64,000 bases of DNA from NCBI GenBank assembly GCA_023897205.1, contig JAHWDD010000016.1:496001-560000 (forward strand), written 5' to 3'. The notes beneath the pieces are model-generated. The model searched no databases and was not told the DNA's origin. It was given only the letters and a program-made list of their open reading frames with translations. Source of the stretch: Exophiala sp. HKRS030 (taxonomy: Eukaryota > Ascomycota > Eurotiomycetes > Chaetothyriales > Herpotrichiellaceae). Made by a program: the position numbers and the translations under genes. Shown piece by piece: positions 11,584 to 22,090 of this stretch. Each line of letters starts with the position of its first letter. Position 1 is the stretch's first letter.

Positions 11584-12273
11584 TCAAATTTTCTTGGGAG
11601 GGAGCATGACAAACTGGCCCCGATGTGCGGCTTTCTTCTCTTCGTTGATGACTTTCTGGCAGATAGGACATCCACCACCATCCATCTCAGGATCGACGTG
11701 TTCTCGCTCAGGAAACACCTGCGCAGTAGTGTATCCGGCAACAATGGCGTCAGTTACTTCAGGTGCATCCTCAAAAAAAATCCGCTCTGCAAAGGCCTGC
11801 TCCATTAACGAGATCTTTCCGTCGCCTGCTTGGCGAAAGTGTTCCTCGAGAACCAACCACTCTTGCTCCTCTTCAAGCGTTTCTGTGAAGATCATATGGA
11901 GTTCTATGATCAAATTGTCCTCTTTGCCATTCACAACGCATCTCTTCCTCCACTCGTTGAACGCACTTGGGTGTCTCCAATTGATTGTAAACCACCGACG
12001 ATGTAGCATAGAATGTCTCGTTGTGCCAGTCTCCTGAAGGAGAATGATGAGGTGTCGGAAAACTTTGATCTTCTGGCCGGAGCCGGGGTAATTTCCTGGA
12101 ACAATTGCGAGGCCTTGGTTGAGTGCTAGGTCGATGAGATCGCCTATATTCGTGAAAGAAGATGCTGGGAAATCAATGAACTTGCTCGTGTGCTTGTTGT
12201 TCGTGACACCACGAATGCTGAGAGTAGGATTACGAGGTTTCTGCGGGAACATTGATGTTATTGATTCCTCCAT
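11584..12273 (-). CDS. hypothetical protein ending in a CPIC motif
   Basis: Single-exon open frame of 229 residues, starting MEESITSMFPQKPRNP. I do not recognise the family. The centre (TINWRHPSAFNEWRKR, LIIELHMIF, EEEQEWLVLEEHFRQAG) looks like a folded domain with mixed hydrophobic and charged residues. The C-terminus carries GGGCPICQKVINEEKKAA and then stops. A CPIC pair normally opens a RING or zinc ribbon, but no second cysteine pair follows, so either the motif is not a zinc site or the end is truncated. The one-base-missing pattern seen elsewhere does not repair it, because the alternative downstream frame (SLPRKFDDSVDQF) needs the opposite shift. The gene lies apart from its neighbours. 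Confidence 0.6.
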   Translation of the reverse strand: MEESITSMFPQKPRNPTLSIRGVTNNKHTSKFIDFPASSFTNIGDLIDLALNQGLAIVPGNYPGSGQKIKVFRHLIILLQETGTTRHSMLHRRWFTINWRHPSAFNEWRKRCVVNGKEDNLIIELHMIFTETLEEEQEWLVLEEHFRQAGDGKISLMEQAFAERIFFEDAPEVTDAIVAGYTTAQVFPEREHVDPEMDGGGCPICQKVINEEKKAAHRGQFVMLPPKKI

Positions 12274-13922
12274 TGCGCCGTGGAGACTTCTTGGTTACAG
12301 ATAGGGTTTCGCCAACAGAAAACAGGCATCGACAGAAAGGCGCAAAGATCTGAAGGACGGCAGAGAAAGAAGATGTTATTGTTCAGGACGAAAGAATGGC
12401 AGGAGGGCAAAGGAAGGGTCTCCTGACTTGTTCTCCGCGTCAGGAACGTCACCGGTTCAACTGAACCTTCACTGAACTCCCACCGACTTGTCACCAATTG
12501 CATCGGCTTCACTTCTCTCACCACTAATGCACCTTTATATGTCAATTCGCCCAAAAGTCTGGCCACAATGGAGTGGGGAGAAAAGTCCCCCAGTTTATCC
12601 CTCCTGGTCTAGTTGTTTAGACTCAGGTTTGATACAGCCACAGGCTTCTCCGGGAATCGCAGCTCAAGTAGTCCTTTCGGTATTAATGTTGCGCTGATGA
12701 TAGTGCTTTCGACAAATTGAACATTACTCGTGTCTGCCTGGTACTTGTGTCTGCCTTTCCCCGTTTCTTTTTTTTCGCGATTTTGTTTTTGGGTTTCTTG
12801 GTCTGGGGTTCGAGCCTCGCCCAGTTGCTTCCAATTTGATTGATAATTCTTGAATAATGGCCAATATTAAGAACTGTATCTTACATGGCCCCTCTTGTGT
12901 CGCATATCGTACCAAATCTTGCTTGATGGTCATCTCATTCAGATGCCAGTGCCCGATCACCAACCCATTGCCTCATCTTGGATGGTGACCAAGCTTGACG
13001 CAGCTTGCTTATATCCATGAACAAGTCATTCGCACCCAGGACTTCTTCTGTGCCAAGACCCTGCCCTTGATCTCGAGAGACGGCTTTCTTGTGAACATAT
13101 TGGTAATGCTGCCAGTGTCGCCCTCTTTCGTAAAGTCGATCTTGAAAGACAGTCTGTCATCTGGGAGTGTCCCACTTCGTGAAGACACCGTAAATTTGCC
13201 TGTTCATAGGTTTAAGCTCCGTGTCGACCTCTGGCAACTATCTGGTGCCTTGATTTGCCAACATAGCATCAGCCTTGGCTCCACACCCAAAGTGTACTCT
13301 GGCGGCAGCTCCCTCGAACAACATAGCAATCAAAGCTAGAAGTCGCAACTTCTTTGGTTCTTTGTTGTCTAATCCTTACATCCCTCAAACCATTGCAACT
13401 CGGTTTCGAAGATTGACGGTCGACATAGCTGCGGCCCCTTACTCTGGGAATAATTGATGAACATGTGAATTTGCTCATTTGCACTTGTACCATCAAATCA
13501 ACAAAGATATGGAATAGTGCATTGAGGTTCGCTGTCTCGAATCATAGCTGCAGGCCGTCTTGATGCCTGCAACCTGGAAGTCGAAGTTGACACCTTGAAT
13601 TATAGCTCTCAATTCTGGTCTTGCTTCCGTCGTCGTTTGGGGCCGCCAAGACCTCCGCCCGCATTTGTCGAATCCGTCATGCGCAGTTCTCCATTTCCCG
13701 AGACCCCGTTCTGCCCGTTCCATGCAAGACAATCATTCAAGACTCAAGCCTCGCTCACTTACAGGCGACAACCCTCTGTTGGTGACTCTATCCTTGACCT
13801 ATCTTCTCTCTCACACACACAACGAATTGAAGTTTTGAACTGCCTATAGTTCAACCCAGAGCCTTTTCTGTCAGTCTATTCGCTTCTCCATCGCTGGTAA
13901 CAAACTACGAACCTCCGTCGCA
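12274..13922. other. intergenic upstream of VPS35
   Basis: About 1.65 kb without a supported gene. Several short frames exist on both strands with no conserved motif. A GGTTCGAGCC string near 12808 recalls a tRNA T-loop, but no cloverleaf can be folded around it. The last 150 bp before the VPS35 start are CT- and CA-rich. Confidence 0.45.
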
Positions 13923-16761
13923 ATGGCGACGAGCCCGCCCACACAAGAAGACCAGGGCCGACTACTAGAGGAAGCCTTGGGAGTAGTTCGCCAACAGGCT
14001 GTACAGATGCGAAGATGCTTGGAAACTCCAGGAAAGCTCATGGACGCCCTGAAATGCGGGTTCGTGCTCCAGACCGATCCAGATTCTTTCTGCCTGCACA
14101 TGCTGACCGAGTACACTTCGCAGTTCTACCCTAGTATCGGAACTGAGAACACCAACACTAGGTCCCAAACAATACTATGAACTCTACATGGCTGTCTTTG
14201 ATGCATTGCGACACCTCTCCGACTACCTCCGTGAATCCCATCCTGTCAATCACCTTGCAGACCTCTACGAACTTGTACAGTATGCAGGCAATATCATTCC
14301 TCGTCTTTATCTCATGATTACCGTGGGTACCGTCTACATGGCAGTGGAAGATGCGCCCGTCAAGGAGATCATGAAGGATATGATGGAAATGAGTCGAGGA
14401 GTACAGCATCCTATCCGTGGTTTGTTTTTGAGGTATTACTTGAGTGGCCAAGCCCGCGACTACCTACCTGTAGGCAAGGATGATGGCCCACAAGGAAACA
14501 TCCAAGACTCGATCAATTTCATCCTCACAAACTTCGTAGAAATGAACAAGCTATGGGTACGATGGCAGCATCAAGGTCATTCCAGAGAAAGAGAACAGAG
14601 AACACAGGAACGAAGAGAGCTGGAGCTATTAGTCGGCAGCAATCTGGTCAGACTCAGTCAATTGGTCGACTTGGAAACTTACAAATCGACCATCATTTCG
14701 CCCTTGCTTGAACAAGTGGTTCAATGTCGCGATGTCCTTGCCCAGGAATATTTACTTGAAGGTAAGGCGAATACTAAGGGATTGTTCTCTAATACTGACA
14801 TATTCAGTTATTACAAAGGTCTTTCCCGATGAATACCACCTACATACACTCGACCAAATGCTGTCCGCGATAGCCCGCTTGAACCCTCATGTCGACATGA
14901 AGAAAATTGTCATTGGTTTAATGGACCGCTTGTCGACTTACGCGCAAAGAGAGACCGAAGGAGTCTCTACAGAAGACAAACAAAAGGCGGAGGAAGAGGC
15001 TACGATCAGGTTACTAGAGAAAGTTGACCTGAATAAAGATACAAAGACAGAGCCTGTGGCTGAGACCGACGGCCCAAAAACCAATGGTGCAGAAGCCAAA
15101 TCACCAACAGAGTCTCAATCAGCTGAAGCAGATGCCGAGGTACCGTCTGAATCTCCTGCCTCCAATGGAGATAAGACTCCGGCGAATGTGGGTGACGTGA
15201 AGCTATTTGAAATCTTTTATGAACAGGTTATCAACCTAGTTAAGACGCGAGGATTACCTATCCAGGATACCATGGCATTACTGACGTCGCTTGCGAATCT
15301 TGCTTTGAACATCTATCCTGACAGACTCGAATATGTTGATCAGATTCTGGCGTACGCTCGAGAGAAGGGGGCAGAATACATGGACTCGGCAGATCTTCAT
15401 TCGGCACCAACACAAGCAAATATGCTGAACCTCCTTCTCTCACCAATTCGGACGTACTTTTCTCTCTTCACTGCTTTGGCATTGCCCAACTACCTACCAC
15501 TCTATCAATCCCAAACATATGCTACTCGCCGATCTGTGGCTGGTGAGGTTGCCAAGAATATTCTGCGAAATCGGATACAGATCACCACGTCACAAAATCT
15601 TGAGGGTGTTCTTTCACTTCTCAAAGTCATCATCAAAGAAGGTATACAGCAACCTGGAGGCTATCCAGGGCTCAATCGCCAGAGAGGTGGAGAGTCCGAT
15701 GAAACTGTCGAAGAGCAGGGGTGGCTTGCACGGATAGTTCATGTGATTAAAGGCCCGGACAATGACACGCAACTCAAACTTCTACAACAAGTCAGAAAAG
15801 CATACGAAGCGGGCAATGAGCGAATAAAGTACACAACACCGGCCATCATCACTGCTTCACTAAAACTCGCTCGAAGTCTCAAGACTCGCGAACACTATGA
15901 CGACAACTGGCAAACACAATCCTCCGCCCTTTATCGCTTCATTCACCAGACATTGTCACAGCTTTATACTCGCGTCAATCCTGGCGCCGCTGAATTAACG
16001 CTCCGTTTATTTGTGTCAGCTGGACAAATCGCAGATCAAACTGGCTTTGAAGAATTTGCTTACGAATATTTTGCGCAAGCTTTCACCATCTATGAGGATA
16101 GCATCAGTGATTCGAGAGCGCAATTTCAAGCTGTTTGCATCATAGCAGGAGCCTTACAATCAAGCCGAGGATTTGGAAAGGAAAATTATGATACCCTCAT
16201 CACAAAAGCAGCACTACATGGAAGTAAATTGCTCAAGAAGCCCGATCAGTGTCGAGCAGTCTACCTGGCGAGTCATCTTTGGTGGGCTGTTGAGATACCT
16301 GGTAAGGAAGAAGATGCAAAAGATGTAAGTAGCGGTTTAGGAATTCTATCAACACGGAAAGCTGACCACATGAACAGTTTTATCGTGACGGCAAGCGTGT
16401 TCTTGAATGTCTCCAGCGTGCACTCCGTGTGGCTGATGCCTGTATGGACACTGCAGTGTCAGTGGAACTGTTTGTGGAAATTTTGAATCGTTATGTTTAC
16501 TATTTTGATCAGCAAAATGAAACTGTAAGTCCAAGCATTACTTTCAGTCCATTTTGCTCCTACCATAATCGATTAACATTTGTGCAGGTGACTACTAAAT
16601 ACCTCAACGGTCTCATCGAGTTGATTCATTCCAATCTCTCCACTACAAATGTCGATGGTAACACTCAAGCATTGGAAAATCCCAAGCGGCACTTCTTCCG
16701 CACGCTTGATTATATCAAAACCAGGGAGTACGAAGGCGTGGTAACAGAGGCCAGGCAATAA
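13923..16761 (+). CDS. VPS35: VPS35, retromer cargo-recognition subunit
   Basis: Core subunit of the retromer, which retrieves cargo from endosomes to the Golgi. Five exons: 13923-14059, 14124-14761, 14808-16324, 16378-16524 and 16588-16761, summing to 2613 nt, which gives 870 residues, the usual fungal length. All introns (46-64 nt) have GT..AG ends, and the first has a CTGAC branch site near 14102. Seen: the N-terminal [12 protein letters not shown] and [17 protein letters not shown]; the diagnostic PRLYLM (within [12 protein letters not shown]), the VPS26-binding motif; [31 protein letters not shown]; and a C-terminal alpha-solenoid ending [14 protein letters not shown]. An acidic Glu/Lys/Pro-rich insert at about residues 365-425 is the only variable region. 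There is no frameshift, unlike many neighbours. This is among the safest calls. Confidence 0.97.
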
Positions 16762-17847
16762 GCTTGTTGAAGTCGTCGGCCGTCGAGTATCGAGTACATT
16801 TCAGTGCTGAACGGGGATCTATCTATCAGTTGAATCAGGGAGAATCCTTTAGCGGACACATCTGAGTGCTCGCTCGCGAGAGAACCATTACAGTCTTCGA
16901 ACAGAAACTAAAGCCTATAGCGCTTGAGCGGTAGAAATATAATACTGGGCGCGGCGGTGCAGGAATGAGCGCCAGACACAATAAGTTAGGTTTCCAAGAT
17001 TTGGCTTCTGTGACTCTGTCATCCAGTGCCGATCAAATGGATAATGTCCATCAATCAGAGACTATTCCTCCCACACATGCGCGCGCAGCCTCCTTCTACG
17101 TGCTGTTCCTGCTTGACTTACCGTGCATGACTCTATATCCGTGTCCGAAACACCAGTATAGTGCCTGCCTCGCCGTCTAGTCAGTAATACTTGCGAAGCT
17201 AAATAGATGGATGTATTGGAAGGATAAATCGATTGAGTCGATGGAGATGTCAATGATAGGATGATATAATGAGTCTATATTGATTTAGTTTGGTTTGATA
17301 TGATTTGATATGCTATGCTATGGGCTTTTACAAGCTCTGCAGCTCTTGTCTTGATTGTACTAACTACCTAAACTAGGGAGCTAGGATGTTAGTATTCTCT
17401 CACAAGACAGCTATTGTGCAACCAAAGTATCAATCCAAATCGAGTTCTGTTATCCTGATGGGGAAGATTTGTCCATCGTTATCTATGAGTCAATACTCGT
17501 CGTGATATATCCTACATGCATTGCACATCACGTGCTGTCCGCCGTCCTGCTATGCTCTTTCTCTTTGTCCAAAATGTGAAAGATATATGAGGGAAATATG
17601 GGGATTCGAGTCCCGCATCTGAAAACCGACCGCCAGCGCCTATGCTTGAAACAGTTGACCAAAAAATAAACAAAAACAAGATCAGTCTTCGACTCTACCA
17701 AACTGAAAGTTTAGAGTCAACCCGGATGACAAAAGTAAAGCGCTCAGTTATGCCGCCAGAGTTGATAGTGAGATGGTGTGAATTGGGAGAATGCGGTGAC
17801 GAAATCGTACCAATGATGTTGTGATGTGAAGCTCGAAAGGAAAGCGC
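16762..17847. other. intergenic with short AT-rich simple sequence
   Basis: About 1.1 kb separating the convergent VPS35 and Ser/Thr-rich genes. Around 17255-17322 runs a degenerate TGATATGAT/TATGATT simple-sequence tract. No gene is seen. The GGATTCGAGTCC string near 17594 resembles a tRNA T-arm, but no matching acceptor or anticodon arm lies upstream. Confidence 0.45.
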
Positions 17848-18888
17848 TCATGAGGAAGTGGTTGTGGCAGAAGCTGATGTGGTTGTTGTCTGTGCACCGC
17901 CGAATTCGAATGTGACACTGGCAGTGGTAGTCACGGGACCCGCACTAGTTGTGGTTGATGTAGAGCCTCCATCGGAGATTGGAGCACCCCAGAATTGTGG
18001 CGACCATACTGTGCTCGTGGAAGAGTAAACAGGTGAACTAGTTGTTGAGCTGGCGCTGGTGGTGCTGTCCACAACTCCAAATCCCCAAAACGGTACAGCA
18101 GTTGTCGTTGTGGGTGCGAAGTAGTATCCCACGTCTGTCTCGCTGGGAATTGCCGTGCTGCTAGTGGTACTGATTGTTGAGCTTGCACTGCTTTCCTCGG
18201 GATATCCTCCACCCCAAAAGCCCCATGGTGTCGTGGTTGGATATAGAGTGCTACTGGATTCCGATGTTACTGCGGTTGTGGTGGAAGTTGAACTGCTTGG
18301 TAAGACAACAGCTGCGCCAGAAGTTGTGGTTGGTAAAGCACTGCTTGAGTCTGTCGTAGTCGCAGAAGTCGAGGTCGAGGTAGCCTCTGACTCGTCAGGG
18401 ATTGTGTAGTAATAATCGGTATGCCACATTCCATCGTCATACTTTTTCGAGGACGGAGCAGGTTTTGTGATGGTGACTGTCTCTGGGGCGGGTCGATCTG
18501 AAGATGAAATCCTTGAATCTGGTCTACTGGGCTGGGCTGTCGTTTCTGGTGCCGAGGTCACGGTCTGTATTGATACTGAGGCTGCAGCGTGCTCTGTGAT
18601 TGTAGTTGGGAAGGCAGAAGTCACTGTGACAACAATTGTTGTAGGTGTTTCGGAATGCGTGATCACAATTGTTGATAGTTGTGTCGAGAGGACGGTTTCC
18701 GTATGTACGACGGAGTTTGTGACTGTTTGTGGGGTTGTCGATCCGCCAGAATTTCCTCCATCAACTGCTACTACCGAGTATGAAGCAGGTTGTCTTCGTT
18801 CAAGGAGATTGGGTAATAAAGGCCATGCGTTGGCTACGGATAGTAATGATGAGACCGACAGAAGAGTGGTTGAAGTGAGCGACTTCAT
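17848..18888 (-). CDS. secreted Ser/Thr-rich protein with repeated FWG motifs
   Basis: Predicted extracellular or wall-associated protein of 346 residues. The chosen start, MKSLTSTTLLSVSSLLSVA, gives a clear signal peptide with a cleavage site near VANA/WP; an upstream in-frame ATG at 18912 adds eight residues. The mature chain is dominated by Ser and Thr, so heavy O-glycosylation is likely. It has a short alternating block (TTIVVTVTS, TVTSAPET) and three aromatic-glycine motifs about 40 residues apart: WGFWGGGY, VPFWGFGV and SPQFWGAP. The chain ends in TTTSS without a hydrophobic tail, so no GPI anchor is expected. I find no enzymatic domain. Function is unknown; a structural or surface role is inference. 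Confidence 0.7.
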   Translation of the reverse strand: MKSLTSTTLLSVSSLLSVANAWPLLPNLLERRQPASYSVVAVDGGNSGGSTTPQTVTNSVVHTETVLSTQLSTIVITHSETPTTIVVTVTSAFPTTITEHAAASVSIQTVTSAPETTAQPSRPDSRISSSDRPAPETVTITKPAPSSKKYDDGMWHTDYYYTIPDESEATSTSTSATTTDSSSALPTTTSGAAVVLPSSSTSTTTAVTSESSSTLYPTTTPWGFWGGGYPEESSASSTISTTSSTAIPSETDVGYYFAPTTTTAVPFWGFGVVDSTTSASSTTSSPVYSSTSTVWSPQFWGAPISDGGSTSTTTSAGPVTTTASVTFEFGGAQTTTTSASATTTSS

Positions 18889-19505
18889 TGTGTTGAGGGT
18901 ACTTTGAATCAAGTGAGTGTCTGAGGAGTGGACGAGGTGATGTTGCTGTCACTGCTACAAGGGTTCAGGTTATGATTGAGTCAGAATAGGAAGATGAAGA
19001 TGAAGAAGGATCATAAGCGAAAGGAAATCAGTCTCTGACATTTACCTATCCATGTCAGAGGAGGTTGGTCTTTCATTGAAGATATGGATGCAGCGCCAGG
19101 AACAAAATGCATGTGCGCCATGCTGGATAGATTCGTATACGAGGGATATTGAGTTGTTTGCATAATGTATCGAGGAGGTTGGAGTGTCAATGAGTGCGCA
19201 ATGAATGTCTTGAATGCGCAATTGTTTGCAGTGGTTCACGCTAAGCCACTTTCTCATCTGCCAAGCCTAGATCTGGTTGGTGGAAAGGGAGTGGCAGGAA
19301 GCGCCACATCGGTGGCTGGGGTTTCGCACGAGCTGTGGCTTCCAGATAACGTGACTAGCGCAACGGGTTTTGATGAGTAGCATCTCGTTTGGATCATGTC
19401 TAGACCCTTCAATGAAGGGGTATTCTACAGAAAATCTCAGTTTGAGCTCGGAAAAAGCATTCGAAGCTTCCCATAGCTCCATCTCAAGACCCTGATGACC
19501 TGCAT
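18889..19505. other. intergenic
   Basis: Upstream region of the Ser/Thr-rich gene and 3' side of the PCI-like gene; both are transcribed leftward. No gene is supported. Confidence 0.45.
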
Positions 19506-20569
19506 TTAATCTCCACTCGCTTGATTAGCGACTTTCAACTTCGGTTTTCGGATGATAATTTTATCCCCTTCTCGAAGCCAACCCACATCTTCAGCTTTCA
19601 CCAATTCGTCCCAAGTATATTCGCCTCCTGTGGCACTGTCGAGTATCCACTGTAAATCACTGGCTAGATATGATCGGCCAATCGCCTTTAGTGAATGCTT
19701 TCGCTGAGTGTCTTGATGCCAAAACAGAATGGCTCGGACGTAGCCATCAACTTTTCTTCGAATTCGCCAAAAGGTAATCCAGTCTCCACTGACAATGGCT
19801 TTTAGAAGTCTGTCAGTGTTTCGACTTTCATAGCCAAACTTGATGCGGCTGTTGTATCTGAGTGCATATGCATTACCAAGATCATTCTGTCTTGTTGCAT
19901 AGTCTAGTATGAGGTAGGTGGTCATCTCAACGAGCTCAGAATGAGGGAGAGGATATGCTGGGCTATGTAAAACAAAAAGTAAATGAAGCAGTGAAGGATG
20001 ATATGAGGGTGGGTGAAATGCGAGAATAGCGACCCTGATATTAAAAACATGAACCCTTTGAGAGAAAACAGGTGATGGAGCCGTGCTAGACGTTGCGAGC
20101 AGCCCTTCTCTAAGTTTTCGCAATGCCGTCAATATGGAAGAAAGCTCTGTGGATGGTGATGGAATTGTGTTCGGGCCTTGTTGCAATGATGTAGTGTGCT
20201 GGGCTGGAGGCATTGGCTTGCCATTTGGTAGGAGCATCGGCCGAACTGGGGGATTTCGTGTTGGATCTGACGATGCTGAACGCCCTTCGTCCAGCGACAG
20301 TGATGCAAAAGCACTGTCCAGATCTTTGGAGTGTTGGGTACAGAATTGCATATAACGTGAAACAATCTTGTTGTAGAACCCTTCTTGGATCTTGATATCT
20401 AGAAGTCTGAATTCATATTAGATAATGGGTTCCGTCTTCGAGGGGGATCCTACCTGTTGTCACCCTTAGAGACAAAACCCATGCTTTCTAGAGGATCCTG
20501 TTTGACTGGACGTAGCCGATCCCATGGTGCAGAAGACTTGCGACCAAGGGATGGCGGGGCGTACGCCAT
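19506..20569 (-). CDS. conserved fungal protein, possibly PCI-type (SAC3/CSN8-PSMD8-eIF3k-like)
   Basis: Two exons: 20569-20454 and 20406-19506, with a 47-nt intron (GTAGGA..TTCAG). Together they encode 338 residues starting MAYAPPSLGRKSSAPWDRL. The first exon is short and conserved-looking (RPVKQDPLESMGFVSKGDN) and reads in frame straight into RLLDIKIQEGFYNKIVSRYM, which supports the splice. A Ser/Pro-rich linker follows, then a helical region (FNIRVAILAFHPPSYHPSLL, TTYLILDYATRQNDLGNAYA, GDWITFWRIRRKVDGYV) and a winged-helix-like end (VGWLREGDKIIIRKP). That layout resembles the helical repeat plus winged helix of SAC3/GANP or CSN8/Rpn12/eIF3k proteins, but I cannot pick one. The gene is divergent from the PAQR gene. 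Confidence 0.72.
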
Positions 20570-21039
20570 GACGGCGCTGTTGTGTGTGACTCAGGTTGTT
20601 TTGTCACCTTTGAGCATGAAGGGTTGTAGTCAACTCTGCAACTGTTCTCATGGTAATGTCGCTTTGAGACGACGTCTGCGTACAAATCAAGGCGAGGCTC
20701 TGATGCTCCACTCAAAGGGCAGTTGCGATGTACGAAGTACGCGATAGGCAACTGCACTGCAGTGGCACATGCCAGAGCGAAACAGGAAGGAGACGTTGGG
20801 GGAAAGGGACGAGGGAAGGGGCGACCGAGGAACGGAAGGATCGCATGACGTGAAGTTTGAGGCAAGCGCAACCTGAGGCCTCCACAATAATCAACGGCGG
20901 GCCGAGCCGACGACGGAAATTCCCAACTTTGTGCCATCTGTTCAACATTTAACAGGCGTTTAAGATTCTTTGTCCCACCCATCCTGTCTTTTGAGATGGT
21001 AAAGGCACCATATATCAGCAAGGGCAGAGAACAATCAAC
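20570..21039. promoter_or_regulatory. shared divergent promoter region
   Basis: The 470 bp between the divergent start codons of the PCI-like gene and the PAQR gene must hold both promoters. I see no strong named element. Confidence 0.5.
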
Positions 21040-22068
21040 ATGACTGGTCCACAGAAACCTGCCCAAGCAGAGAAAAGTGATTCTGTGGCCACTAAAGGAT
21101 CCGAAAAGGCTACTGAATTATGGCACTCTTTAGTCCACTGGGCAGAATTGCCCCATTGGCAACAGGATAACCAACATATTCACGGAAGCTATCGAAAAGC
21201 CTCGTATAGCTACTCGAAGTCTTTCCGAAGCGTCCTGCACTGGCATAATGAAAGTGTCAATATCTGGTCACATCTTGTCCCAGCGACACTGAGCTTGCCG
21301 TTCGGGATATTTCTCTACAAGATTCTACAACCTCGCTATGAGAAAGCATCCATCGCCGATGTCTTTGCCATGAGCTGTTTTTTCTTCGGTGCGGCCTTTT
21401 GTTTGGGAATGAGTGCCACGTATCACGCCGTCTCGAACCATTCTCCGTCCGTTGCCAAGTTCTGGAATCAATTGGATTATGCTGGTATTGCAATCCTCAT
21501 CGCCGGGTCATTTGTTCCTAGCGTTTACTACGGCTTTTGGTGTAATAGTGGAAGACAGCTTGTATATTGGACCATGGTAAGCCAGTCTTTCTCTTTAGCT
21601 ATGCTCTTTGCTGAGATCTTGTGTAGATTTCAGTTCTTGGACTTGCATGCACTGCTGTATCTGTACTGCCTCAATTCAGAACACCTGCATGGAGACCCTA
21701 TCGGGCACTTATGTTTGTCGGAATGGGTATCTCGGCGGTATTTCCTGTCCTTGATGGATTGAGAACCTTTGGTTTTGAGCAGATGCAGAAACAGATTGGC
21801 TTGTCCTGGTTGGTTTTGCAAGGTGTATTGTATATCGTGGGGGCCGGACTGTATGCTGTAAGGGGAGTCCTCGTGCAATCCGGAAGAAACCAACTGACCA
21901 AGTTAGGCACGAATTCCAGAAAAGTGGTATCCGGGAAAAGTCGACACCCTTGGAAGCTCACATCAGATCTTCCATGTCCTTATCGTTTTGGCTGCCATGT
22001 CTCATCTCAAAGGTCTCATAAATGCTTTCGACTATCGACATGGAATCGTGGGATCGATTTGTATATAA
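21040..22068 (+). CDS. PAQR / haemolysin-III family membrane protein (Izh/AdipoR-like)
   Basis: Seven-helix membrane protein of the progestin and adipoQ receptor family. Fungal members (Izh1-4) are linked to zinc and sterol homeostasis, and the family has ceramidase-like zinc sites. Three exons: 21040-21576, 21627-21857 and 21907-22068, in frame, giving 309 residues. Introns are 50 and 49 nt. Seen: ELPHWQQDNQHIHGSYR; the entry motif SVLHWHNESVNIWSHL; the first metal-ligand region GMSATYHAVSNHS; the conserved Asp in QLDYAGIAILIAGSFVPS; and the final HQIFHVLIVLAAMSH, supplying the paired histidines. The last exon is needed for those histidines, and unspliced read-through loses them, which supports the second intron. 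The 3' end lies 22 bp from the convergent TRAPPC12 gene. Confidence 0.92.
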
Positions 22069-22090
22069 AACCGTCTTGGTTTCTAACAAG

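Noticed and set aside
12776..12830. tRNA-like GGTTCGAGCC string
   Set aside because: No 7-bp acceptor pairing, D-arm or anticodon arm can be placed at the right distance on either strand.
17590..17620. Second tRNA T-arm-like string (GGATTCGAGTCC)
   Set aside because: The apparent stem is imperfect and there is no complementary acceptor stem 60-70 bases upstream.
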